DNA of 64,000 nt, from the NCBI GenBank assembly GCA_016926155.1, contig JAFGPC010000163.1, forward strand, positions 1-64,000. Direction: 5' to 3'. Shown in pieces: positions 28,053 to 36,290 of the stretch. This stretch comes from Sedimentisphaerales bacterium. GTDB lineage: Bacteria > Planctomycetota > Phycisphaerae > Sedimentisphaerales > Anaerohalosphaeraceae. How positions within the stretch are numbered: the stretch's first letter is position 1; each line of letters starts with the position of its first letter. Under the pieces are notes generated by a model, which was not told the origin of the DNA, did no database searches, and worked only from the letters and a program-made list of their open reading frames with translations. Made by a program: the position numbers and the translations under genes.

Positions 28053-29321
28053 ATGGCACAGGCTCGAATTACACGAAATATACTATTGGGGATTGAAAAC
28101 CTTCTATTGCATAAACTGCGCTCTTTTTTAACCACGCTCGGGGTGGTTTTCGGGGTAGGTTCGGTAGTGGCTATGCTCTCTGTAGGAGAAGGTGCCAGCA
28201 AAGAGGCTCTCGATCAGATCCGCAAGATCGGCAGCAATAACATTATCATTCGTTCCATGAAGTCTGTCGAGGAAGAAAGCCAGAGCACAACTCACTCGCA
28301 CATGAGCATTTATGGACTAACCTACGACGATGAACAACGGATCCGTGAAACATTTCCCGACATCCGTCAGGTGGTGCCTGTCAAGCTGGTCCGCAAAGAC
28401 GCCTGGCTGGGGGAACGATCCATGGAACTGCGTGTAGTGGGAACAACCCCGGCATGGTTCAATCTGATCCAACGAGAGATTATTGCCGGTCGCGTGTTGT
28501 TGCCCAATGATATGTACAATCGAACCGGAGTAGTAGTTCTAACCGAGTTTGGAGCAAGAAAGTTGCTGGCAACCGAAAATACGGTGGGCAAGACCTTGCG
28601 AGTCGGCAGCGAATATTTCGAGATCATTGGGATTGTCAAAAGTGAGCAGGGACTTGCCGGCAATATTCAAATGCCGGATGAGGAAATTGACGCCTATATT
28701 CCCATCGAGGTAGCGCAGGAACGCTTTGGGGATATCACGACACGCCGTACGGCTGGTTCATTCGAACGCGAGATGGTCGAACTGCATCAGATGGTACTTC
28801 AGGTCGAGAGCATGGAACGTGTAGAATCCACGGCGGCTGGAATTGAGGCCATGTTGAAACGGTTTCATACAAAGGAAGATTACAAAGTCAGCGTTCCTCT
28901 GGCGCTGCTGCGTCAGGCCGAAGCGACCAAACGCACATTTAATATTGTGTTGGGCTCCATTGCCTGTATCAGCCTGCTGGTTGGTGGGATCGGGATCATG
29001 AACATCATGCTGGCCTCGGTTACCGAACGAACCCGTGAAATCGGCATTCGACGAGCTATCGGAGCCAGACGAAGCCAGATTATCAGCCAGTTCCTGATTG
29101 AGACGGTCGTTTTATCTACTCTCGGTGGATTGATTGGGATCGGAATGGGCTTATTAATCCCTTGGCTGATTACCATATTTGCCGGAATGCCAACAATTGT
29201 AACGTTAAAAAGCGTACTTCTCAGTGTCGGGATCAGCCTCAGCATTGGCGTCATATTTGGACTATATCCTGCTGTCCGGGCAGCTCAAGTCGATCCCATT
29301 ATTGCCTTACGGCATGAATAA
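28053..29321 (+). CDS. ABC transporter permease, MacB/FtsX family (copy 2, tandem paralogue)
   Basis: A 422-residue protein, exactly the length of copy 1 and identical over long stretches (the C-terminal ~150 residues differ at few positions). Differences cluster in the periplasmic domain (for example the segment after SVEEES and the YGDVMTR versus FGDITTR region). I chose ATG 28053 because GAAGG lies about 8 bases upstream; the frame extends back to 27996 without support. Both copies look intact. The two may form a heterodimer or act with the ATPase as alternative permeases. Confidence 0.93.
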   Translation: MAQARITRNILLGIENLLLHKLRSFLTTLGVVFGVGSVVAMLSVGEGASKEALDQIRKIGSNNIIIRSMKSVEEESQSTTHSHMSIYGLTYDDEQRIRETFPDIRQVVPVKLVRKDAWLGERSMELRVVGTTPAWFNLIQREIIAGRVLLPNDMYNRTGVVVLTEFGARKLLATENTVGKTLRVGSEYFEIIGIVKSEQGLAGNIQMPDEEIDAYIPIEVAQERFGDITTRRTAGSFEREMVELHQMVLQVESMERVESTAAGIEAMLKRFHTKEDYKVSVPLALLRQAEATKRTFNIVLGSIACISLLVGGIGIMNIMLASVTERTREIGIRRAIGARRSQIISQFLIETVVLSTLGGLIGIGMGLLIPWLITIFAGMPTIVTLKSVLLSVGISLSIGVIFGLYPAVRAAQVDPIIALRHE

Positions 29322-29445
29322 TCCAGTTTTTTCTTACTAATAGCCAACTCTTCTTCCGTATGTTTTTCTGAAATTATCAGTATATTCCCCCACGAACGTT
29401 GCCCTTTTCAATCTAGTATAAATAACAACGGTATCCTAGGTAATT

Positions 29446-29497
29446 GTGCCCGCCGACTTAACTCGTCCTCCTCTACTGTGCGGGCACCTTATTTTTT
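29446..29497 (+). terminator. terminator-like hairpin after the efflux operon, with a CU-rich loop
   Basis: GTGCCCGC (29446-29453) pairs with GCGGGCAC (29480-29487) and is followed by CTTATTTTTTA. The loop of 26 bases is unusually long and contains TCCTCCTCT, complementary to a Shine-Dalgarno sequence. It may end the efflux transcript or be the 3' end of a small RNA. Confidence 0.6.
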
Positions 29498-29539
29498 ACA
29501 CGACCGATTTTTTTTATCAAACTTCATAAAAGGGCAAAT

Positions 29540-30322
29540 TCATATTTCCTTCAAACCTGGATATAGTAATTGAATTCTCTTTTCCATAGCGGCCTTTTGC
29601 CATTCTGGCGAAGGTTCCGTATCCGTAACGATAAAATCCAATTCATCAATATCTGCGATTTTATACAATGCCGGATTATCAAACTTGGTGTGATCGCCCA
29701 CGAAGACGACTTGAGCCGCCTGACGCAAAACCATCCGGGTAAAGGTCACGGTCGCCACGTCCGCCCCACTGATCCCACCGGTAATGCTTATATCATCGGC
29801 CCCCGTAAAGGCCTTAAAACCGCCAAGCTGGGAAATCGTCGCTTCGGCGGCTGGACCGATCATATCCATTCGTTCCGGACGGTACAGACCACCGGTTACA
29901 ATGATTTTGTGACGTATCTGCTCATGGAGCCGACTCATTAGGTGCAGCGAGTTCACGATAACCGTAAGCCCTTTTTTTGCCATAAGATATGGTATAATTT
30001 CAAAGCAAGTACTGCCTGCTTCAAGATAAATGATATCTTCATCTTCAATGAGGGTAGAAGCAAGTTGACCGATGTTTTTTTTAGCGGTTACATTTCGGGT
30101 ATGACGAAAGCGAACGGACATGTTCATATCAGGTAGATCTGTCAGGACCGCCCCTCCGTAAGTCTTTTTCAAAAGTCCGTTTTGTTCCAGATAATCCAGG
30201 TCTCTTCGTATTGTAACTTCTGTAACAGTAAAGGTTTGTGCTACTTGAGCCACGCGGATTCGTCCGTTGTTGCGAAGTTCATTCAGGATATATTCTCGTC
30301 TTTGTTGTGCTTGTAATCCCAT
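29540..30322 (-). CDS. DeoR-family transcriptional regulator
   Basis: A 260-residue repressor with the DeoR-type helix-turn-helix at the N-terminus (RREYILNELRNNGRIRVAQVA, then VTEVTIRRDLDYLEQNGLLKKTYGGA) and the DeoR sensor domain, with LEAGSTCFEI and ITGGISGADVATVTF where such proteins bind a phosphorylated sugar or related metabolite. It is transcribed away from the E1-E2 operon across a 244-bp shared region, so it probably controls that operon and its own gene. The inducer cannot be told from sequence. Confidence 0.9.
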   Translation of the reverse strand: MGLQAQQRREYILNELRNNGRIRVAQVAQTFTVTEVTIRRDLDYLEQNGLLKKTYGGAVLTDLPDMNMSVRFRHTRNVTAKKNIGQLASTLIEDEDIIYLEAGSTCFEIIPYLMAKKGLTVIVNSLHLMSRLHEQIRHKIIVTGGLYRPERMDMIGPAAEATISQLGGFKAFTGADDISITGGISGADVATVTFTRMVLRQAAQVVFVGDHTKFDNPALYKIADIDELDFIVTDTEPSPEWQKAAMEKRIQLLYPGLKEI

Positions 30323-30566
30323 TGCTTGTCCGGGCCCTGTCGTATAGGAATTTCCCTCTTTTGAGCTTGTTTTCCTGAGTCATATACTATAGAAATAGTC
30401 AAATTAGGCAAGCAGAAAAGTTTGTTTTCTTTCGTTTTATTTTTATTTAAATGATTAACGAACTGTTTGTGTACCGATTTTGTTTGCTTATCCGGATTTG
30501 TTTTGATAGCATATGGAGTAAACTATAGAGGGCTGAAGTGTAATTGCAATCAAAGGAGTATCCAAA
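30323..30566. promoter_or_regulatory. shared control region between deoR-type gene and the E1-E2 operon
   Basis: The region holds repeated TTTGTTT elements (30421-30428, 30479-30486 and 30497-30504), the type of T-rich half-site many DeoR proteins bind. A possible E1 promoter is TTTGAT at about 30502 with TATAGA 16 bases later, and AAGGAG precedes the GTG of the E1 gene at 30567. Confidence 0.35.
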
Positions 30567-32804
30567 GTGAGTCTGCAAGTTGAAGACATGCGTAATAAAG
30601 CCGTTCCCAAACTCGGTTCGTTGATTAAACAGCGAACCATTACACTGGACAATGCAAAAGACTGGCTTCGCACGATTTACGAAATACGGTTTTTTGAGGA
30701 TAAGGTGTTCGAACTCCTTGGTCAGAATCTGATCAAAGGCGCTTCCCATCTCTATGCCGGCCAGGAAGCCGTCGCTACGGGCGCGTGTGCCGCTATTCAG
30801 ATCGGAGATGTAATCGGATCCACTCATCGGGGCCATGGTCATTGTGGAGCCATCGGAAACAAGTACGCCAAAGATGATCAGGCCCGACAAACACATTGGA
30901 ACCGCATGATGGCCGAACTAATGGGTCGTGAAACCGGGTATTGCAGCGGAAGAGGCGGTTCGATGCATATTGCCGATGTTATGAATGGCAATCTTGGTTC
31001 TACAGGGATTGTCGGAGGCAACATTCCCAATGCCGTAGGTGCAGCACTGGCAGAAAAGTACAAGGCCAACAATGCGGTGGTAGTATCCTTCTTCGGAGAC
31101 GGCTCAACAAACACCGGGGCCTTTCATGAATCCATGAATATGGCCTCCGTTCTTAAAGTGCCATTGGTCGCAATTATTGAAAATAATCTATACGGGATGA
31201 GCGTCCCCTTCTTCGGCAGCCCGGTCGAAGGGGCCGGGTGTGCAGCCAATATTGAACACATCGCCCAGCGTTCCGCTGCCTATGGAGTGCCTGCAAGAAT
31301 TATTGACGGCCAGGATGTAGTAGCTGTTTTTCTTACGGTACGGGAAGCGGCGGACTACGCCCGTAAGAATCGACAGATGTGTATGATTGAGGCCAAGACC
31401 TACCGCTGGTACGGTCACAGCCGAAGCGATCCCCGTGTATATCGCACCAAAGAAGAGGAGAAGGCCTGGAAAGAAAGGGATCCGATTACTGTTCTGAGCA
31501 AGAAATTGCTGGAAGAACAACTCTGTACTCAGCAGGAGCTGGACGCCGTTCGCGACAAGGCGGAAGCTACGATTGAATCCGCCACTCAATTTGGACTCGA
31601 CAGTGCCTGGCCCGATCCGGCTGACGTGACTAAGGACGTTTATGTCGCCGAATCATATCCTGATACCCTGGTTACCAATGAGAAAAATGCATCGTCTCAG
31701 GCCATGAAAGCCACCGAGGCTTTTGAAACGGCGGTGAAAACGTTGACAGGCCAGACCAAAAAAGAGATTACGGAAAAAGCCAAAGAGAAGATTCGTTCCG
31801 AATTCGGCATGAATGTCCTATTAATGAAGGAAGCCTTGATCGAAGCCCAGGCTGAAGAAATGCGTCGCGACAAGAACGTCATTCTCGAAGGCGAAGACGT
31901 CGGCATTTACGGTGGAGCCTATGGCGCTACCAAAGGTCTGCTGCAGGAATTCGGCACCAAGCGTGTCATCGATACGGCCATTTCCGAAGCCGCGATTGTC
32001 GGGGCTGCCGTGGGTGCGGCCTTGCGCGGTCTGCGCCCCATTGCCGAATTGATGTATGTGGATTTTATTACGATCTCAATGGATCAGCTCATGCATAACG
32101 GGGCTTTCAACCGTTATATGTTCGGGGGCCATGCCAAAGTTCCCATGGTTGTTCGGACGGAAGGAGGAGTGGGTCGTTGTATTGCCGCTCATCACAGCAA
32201 GTCTCTGGAACCCTGGCTGGTTAATGTACCCGGACTGTATGTCGTTATGCCCTCTACACCGTATGATGCCAAGGGCTTGTTAAAGGCTGCAATTCGCAGC
32301 GACAACCCCGTGGTATTCATTGAGCATAAGGCCACCTACGGCCAGATGGGTGCGGTTCCGACCGAAGAATATATCATCCCACTGGGAGTAGCGGACATTA
32401 AACGCCCCGGAAAAGACGTAACCATTGTCACCTACAGTCGACAGACAATGTTCTGCCTGGCCGCCGCAAAAGAACTGGCTGAGAAACACGGCATCGACGC
32501 CGAAATTATCGATCTGCGAACGATCAAACCAATGGATATCAATACGGTAGCCGCTTCAGTAAAGAAAACCGGACGGTTGATGACCGTAGCCGAAAGTTTC
32601 TGCATGTGTGGTACAGGGCCAGAAATTGTGCGTCGCCTGATCGAATATAAATTCGACGACGGGCACACAGGATTCGATTATCTCGACGCACCACCCGTAA
32701 ATCTGGCGGCTGCCGACGTGCCTCCACCGATGAGCGAACCGTTGGAGAACGCCAGCATCCCGACACCCGACAAAATCGTTGCGGCTGTTAAGGCAATGAT
32801 GTAA
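30567..32804 (+). CDS. fused E1 alpha/beta subunit of a 2-oxoacid (pyruvate/acetoin-type) dehydrogenase
   Basis: A 745-residue protein that joins both thiamine-diphosphate E1 subunits in one chain. The alpha part (about 30-365) has GAAHRGHGH-like SAHRGHGHCG region (SGHRGHG at SSTHRGHGHCGAIG), the ThDP motif starting GDGSTNTGAFHESMNM and ending ENNLYGM. A linker of about 40 residues (about 365-420) joins the beta part, with EGEDVGIYGGAYGATKGLL, DTAISEAAIVGAAVGAALRG and the transketolase C-terminal domain. The GTG start has a strong AAGGAG 9 bases upstream. It decarboxylates the oxoacid and passes the acyl group to E2. Confidence 0.9.
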   Translation: MSLQVEDMRNKAVPKLGSLIKQRTITLDNAKDWLRTIYEIRFFEDKVFELLGQNLIKGASHLYAGQEAVATGACAAIQIGDVIGSTHRGHGHCGAIGNKYAKDDQARQTHWNRMMAELMGRETGYCSGRGGSMHIADVMNGNLGSTGIVGGNIPNAVGAALAEKYKANNAVVVSFFGDGSTNTGAFHESMNMASVLKVPLVAIIENNLYGMSVPFFGSPVEGAGCAANIEHIAQRSAAYGVPARIIDGQDVVAVFLTVREAADYARKNRQMCMIEAKTYRWYGHSRSDPRVYRTKEEEKAWKERDPITVLSKKLLEEQLCTQQELDAVRDKAEATIESATQFGLDSAWPDPADVTKDVYVAESYPDTLVTNEKNASSQAMKATEAFETAVKTLTGQTKKEITEKAKEKIRSEFGMNVLLMKEALIEAQAEEMRRDKNVILEGEDVGIYGGAYGATKGLLQEFGTKRVIDTAISEAAIVGAAVGAALRGLRPIAELMYVDFITISMDQLMHNGAFNRYMFGGHAKVPMVVRTEGGVGRCIAAHHSKSLEPWLVNVPGLYVVMPSTPYDAKGLLKAAIRSDNPVVFIEHKATYGQMGAVPTEEYIIPLGVADIKRPGKDVTIVTYSRQTMFCLAAAKELAEKHGIDAEIIDLRTIKPMDINTVAASVKKTGRLMTVAESFCMCGTGPEIVRRLIEYKFDDGHTGFDYLDAPPVNLAAADVPPPMSEPLENASIPTPDKIVAAVKAMM

Positions 32805-32848
32805 AAAAACAGGCGAGGAAACTCATATTCATACTGGAGTGATTTCAG

Positions 32849-34480
32849 ATGCCGAAGGAAGTACGATTACCGCAGCTTGGACAGACGATGGAGGAAGGCA
32901 CCATCGTTACCTCGCTGGTCAAGGTTGGCGATAAGGTCAGTAAGGGCGATGTCCTGTTTGAGATCGAAACGGATAAGGCGACTCTCGAGATGGAATCCCC
33001 GGCAGAAGGCTACGTACGTAAGATTCTAATCGATGTCGGCCAGACGGTGGCGGTAGGAACGCCGGTGCTAATCCTTGGCGAGCAGAATGAGGAAATCTCG
33101 CAGACTTATATCGACTCCTTGTCCGGGTTGCAGACTTCCGCTGCCTCAACACCTGCAGTGGAGACACCGCCTGTACCCTCGTCTTCCACTCCTGCTCCTT
33201 CTACACCAGCGCAACAATCCTCCCCGAGTCCTGCGACCGGCACAGCAGAATTACCAGAAGGAAGTCGTGTTATCAGTCTTCCCCAGCTAGGACAGACGAT
33301 GGAAGAAGGCACCATTGTAACGACGCTGATTAAGATTGGGGACGAAGTTAAGAAGGGTGATGTTCTATTCGAGATCGAGACGGACAAGGCAACCCTGGAG
33401 ATGGAATCCCCGGCAGCTGGATTTGTAAAAGTCATCCTTGTCGAAGTCGGACAAACACTCCCGATTAATACTCCGATTCTGATCCTTGCCGCCAAGGATG
33501 TTGAAATCTCGCAAGCCTGTATCGAATCCATCAAATCCGGCGGGGCGGCACCCGTTATCAAGCCGACAGAAGCTTCTGCACCAACCACAGCGCAATCCGT
33601 GGAAGCTCCTGCGGAAAGACCTATCCCCACAGGCGGGCGCGTATTTGCCTCACCGCGTGCCAAGATGGTCGCTGCCCAGCTTGGTGTGGACCTGACACGT
33701 ATCAGCCCCTCCCCCAGCGCTGTGCGGATCACCGAAGCCGATGTCCGCAAGGCTGCACAAACAGGAACCGCATCCACTGCAGCAGCGCCGGCAAAATATG
33801 GCCCCGGACAGCGAATTGCGATTAATCGATTACAGCGAATCGTTGCTGAAAAAATGCTGCTGAGTAAGCAGACGATTCCCTGTTTCTATCTGAATATCCA
33901 GGTAGATATGACCGAACTGGTTAAGATTCGGACCAAACTGAATAAAAGCGGCGATGTCAAGATTTCCTTCAACGACTTCATTATTAAAGCCGTTGCGATG
34001 GGTCTACAACACTATCCGATTATGACCGGCCATCTTGACGGTGATTACATTCAACTGGCAGATACCATTGATATTGGTCTGGCCATTTCCACCGAACAGG
34101 GTCTGGTGGCGCCGATTGTGAAAGATGTGGGTACAAAAACGCTCCGTGAAATCGCCGTATATTGTAAGGGATTGATCGACCGGACTCGTGCCGACAAGCT
34201 TTCTCTGGACGACCTGACGGGCGGATGCATCACCGTCTCCAATCTCGGCGGTTTTGGGATCGACTCCTTCATTCCGATTGTTGTGCCGGGACAGACCAGC
34301 ATACTGGGTGTCGGCAGGATCAACGATGTCTGTCTGCCGATGGATGGAAACATCATGGTACGAAAAGTGATGAACCTCAATTTGTCGGTCGATCACAAGG
34401 TCGCTAACGGAGCCGATGCCGCCCAATTCCTCGACTTCGTCAAAAAGACACTCGAACACACCGATAATTTTACCACGTAA
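32849..34480 (+). CDS. E2 dihydrolipoyl acyltransferase with two lipoyl domains
   Basis: A 543-residue E2 core protein. Two lipoyl domains, each with ETDKATLEMESP, place the lipoylated lysines at Lys43 and Lys180. Pro/Ala/Ser/Thr-rich linkers (about 90-135 and 225-260) flank them. A peripheral subunit-binding domain (ASPRAKMVAAQLGVDLTRIS) and the acyltransferase catalytic domain follow. In the catalytic HxxxDG motif the sequence reads HKVANG (His516, Asn520), so the usual Asp is Asn. No E3 gene is present in the window. It likely accepts the acyl group from E1 and passes it to CoA. Confidence 0.92.
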   Translation: MPKEVRLPQLGQTMEEGTIVTSLVKVGDKVSKGDVLFEIETDKATLEMESPAEGYVRKILIDVGQTVAVGTPVLILGEQNEEISQTYIDSLSGLQTSAASTPAVETPPVPSSSTPAPSTPAQQSSPSPATGTAELPEGSRVISLPQLGQTMEEGTIVTTLIKIGDEVKKGDVLFEIETDKATLEMESPAAGFVKVILVEVGQTLPINTPILILAAKDVEISQACIESIKSGGAAPVIKPTEASAPTTAQSVEAPAERPIPTGGRVFASPRAKMVAAQLGVDLTRISPSPSAVRITEADVRKAAQTGTASTAAAPAKYGPGQRIAINRLQRIVAEKMLLSKQTIPCFYLNIQVDMTELVKIRTKLNKSGDVKISFNDFIIKAVAMGLQHYPIMTGHLDGDYIQLADTIDIGLAISTEQGLVAPIVKDVGTKTLREIAVYCKGLIDRTRADKLSLDDLTGGCITVSNLGGFGIDSFIPIVVPGQTSILGVGRINDVCLPMDGNIMVRKVMNLNLSVDHKVANGADAAQFLDFVKKTLEHTDNFTT

Positions 34481-34513
34481 ATTCTGGCAGAATTGAAAAT
34501 ACAGTTCTCTATA

Positions 34514-35974
34514 TCAGTGTTTGATATGAGGACCGTAGAGGTGTTTTCCCAGACGAGCGGCCTGAATGGCTTCCTGTGTGTCCTGTGGGGCTCCGGGATC
34601 ACCTTGAAGGGCCATCCACCGATCCAGTTCAGAACGCAAAGATGCCTTGATCTTTGAAAAGGATGGATCATCCACGAGGTTTATCATCTCATAAGGATCC
34701 TTCGCCGTATCATATAGTTCCTCCGCAGGACGATGCATATACCGCTTGACAAGGTTGTAGGTATGGGAATCGTTCCAGGCATCTCGGATCCATGTGGCCC
34801 AGTAGGGATTGTTGAGCTTGCCGTCACCGGACCAGCCCATGAGATGTTTTTCAATGTAGATTTCATCGGGGGTCAGATTTCGAATGTATCGAAATCGTCC
34901 GTCGCTGACAGTGCGAACAGGATAGGCGGGGCCTTCAGGAATGTTGTTGTGAGTCCCGTATACATATTTACGATGTACCGATTCTGAATTCAGAAGGACG
35001 GGAAGAAAACTTGTCCCGTCATAATGGTGTGTCGTCGGCTTTCCGCCTGCAGCGTCAACAAGAGTGGGCAGAACATCCGCATATTGAACCATAGCATCGG
35101 TTTGTTTGCCGGGGGGTATCCGGCCGGGCCAGCGCGCTATCAGAGCCGTATGGAGGCCAGTATCCCAATTGGTCCATTTGCAGCCGGGAAATTGGGCGCC
35201 TTGCTCGGAAGTGAACAGGACGAGAGTATCGTTGGCTTTACCCGTGCTCTCGAGAACCGCCAGAATCTCTCCAACCTGTGTGTCCATATAGGTAATTTCG
35301 GCAAGATACCGTGCATAGGCCTGCCGGGTGGTCGGCGTGTCTGCAATATTGGGAGGCAGCTTGATTTTCTCCGGTGGGTATTTTGCAGGATCACCCATAA
35401 CCCAAGGAACGTGCGGTTCGACGAGCGCTACCACAAGGCAGAAGGACTGGTCTGTGGATCGGTCCATGAAACGACGGATACCGGTCACATCATGCGGTCG
35501 TGTAGGATCACGGACGCAGTTTGGATCAAAGCCGGGGATCTTTTCGAACGGAAATGTATTATCAGGCAGGACATGGACTTTGCCTGTAAGACCAACGCGA
35601 TAACCGAGGTCGCCCAAATGATGGGGCATGGTAGTGATATCGGGACGGCTTGCCGAGTGGTTCCAGGTACAGCCGTTGGACATGGGGTAAAGACCGGAAT
35701 AAAGTTCAGCACGACACGGTTGACACATGGCCGAACCAAGGTAGGCCCGGTTAAAAACCAGGCCCTGAGAAGCAAGCTTGTCAAGATTGGGGGTGATGGC
35801 GTTCTGGCCGCCATACACAGGCAAGTCGTTGTAAGTGCAATCGTCGGCCATGACAATGAGAAAGTTTGGCCTTTTCTTATCGGCCAACTGCGCCCCTTTT
35901 AAAAGGCCCGTTCCGAGTAATGTTGTGGTGACTGTGAATCCGGTGAAGCCCAGGAAATTCCGCCTGCTTAGCAT
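34514..35974 (-). CDS. Cys-type sulfatase (arylsulfatase A superfamily), Tat-exported
   Basis: A 486-residue sulfatase. The N-terminus has the twin-arginine motif SRRNFLGF and a hydrophobic core, so Tat export is likely. The catalytic-site signature is MCQPCRAELYSG (C-x-P-x-R), whose Cys84 is converted to formylglycine. Metal ligands are seen in VMADDCTYND and the SEQG region. I chose the ATG at 35974 since AGGAG lies 8 bases before it. Likely substrate is a sulfated polysaccharide; Planctomycetota often carry many such enzymes. No carbohydrate-degradation partner is next to it. Confidence 0.92.
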   Translation of the reverse strand: MLSRRNFLGFTGFTVTTTLLGTGLLKGAQLADKKRPNFLIVMADDCTYNDLPVYGGQNAITPNLDKLASQGLVFNRAYLGSAMCQPCRAELYSGLYPMSNGCTWNHSASRPDITTMPHHLGDLGYRVGLTGKVHVLPDNTFPFEKIPGFDPNCVRDPTRPHDVTGIRRFMDRSTDQSFCLVVALVEPHVPWVMGDPAKYPPEKIKLPPNIADTPTTRQAYARYLAEITYMDTQVGEILAVLESTGKANDTLVLFTSEQGAQFPGCKWTNWDTGLHTALIARWPGRIPPGKQTDAMVQYADVLPTLVDAAGGKPTTHHYDGTSFLPVLLNSESVHRKYVYGTHNNIPEGPAYPVRTVSDGRFRYIRNLTPDEIYIEKHLMGWSGDGKLNNPYWATWIRDAWNDSHTYNLVKRYMHRPAEELYDTAKDPYEMINLVDDPSFSKIKASLRSELDRWMALQGDPGAPQDTQEAIQAARLGKHLYGPHIKH

Positions 35975-36013
35975 ATTCATTGCTCCTATACGATGTCACA
36001 ACCTACGCAATTC

Positions 36014-36041
36014 ATTATATCAAATTCGTACCAGATAAAAA
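36014..36041 (-). promoter_or_regulatory. candidate promoter of the sulfatase gene
   Basis: On the minus strand a perfect TATAAT (36014-36019) lies 16 bases after TTTTTA (36036-36041), with transcription predicted near 36007 and a leader of about 33 bases. The -35 is weak. Confidence 0.4.
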
Positions 36042-36224
36042 GTCTATGCCTTTTATGAGGCTTATCCGAGCTTATCGCCCGATCATGGCGATGCCGCCGA
36101 AATACGTTTCAGGGGTGCTGCCTAAGGTGATTTTTGTCATGAACCGGATGACAATTAAAAAATCTATATTATCCAGACGTAACACAGACAGTGAAAGTCT
36201 GTGATGTGTAAGCGTAAAGCGCAT

Positions 36225-36265
36225 AAAAAACGTCCCGGCGGGTGAATAGTTCTTAACCGGGACGT
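36225..36265 (-). terminator. intrinsic terminator of the hsp20-degP transcript
   Basis: On the minus strand ACGTCCCGG pairs with CCGGGACGT (36257-36265 and 36230-36238) and is followed by a run of six T. It lies 25 bases after the degP stop. Confidence 0.85.
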
Positions 36266-36290
36266 GTTCTTATGCGGCCCGTAAATACGT

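Larger units (their letters stand above)
35975..36290. other. intergenic region between sulfatase and degP-like gene
   Basis: These 316 bases contain a candidate minus-strand promoter (36014-36041), a 7-bp hairpin CACAGAC/GTCTGTG with a seven-base loop (36183-36203) and the degP terminator (36225-36265). No coding potential is apparent. Confidence 0.5.

Noticed and set aside
26600-29321. Long direct repeats that could indicate a mobile element
   Set aside because: They are the two permease paralogues. There is no transposase and no terminal inverted repeats.
35024-35902. 292-codon open frame antisense to the sulfatase
   Set aside because: It mirrors the well-supported sulfatase gene and has no recognisable domain or ribosome binding site.
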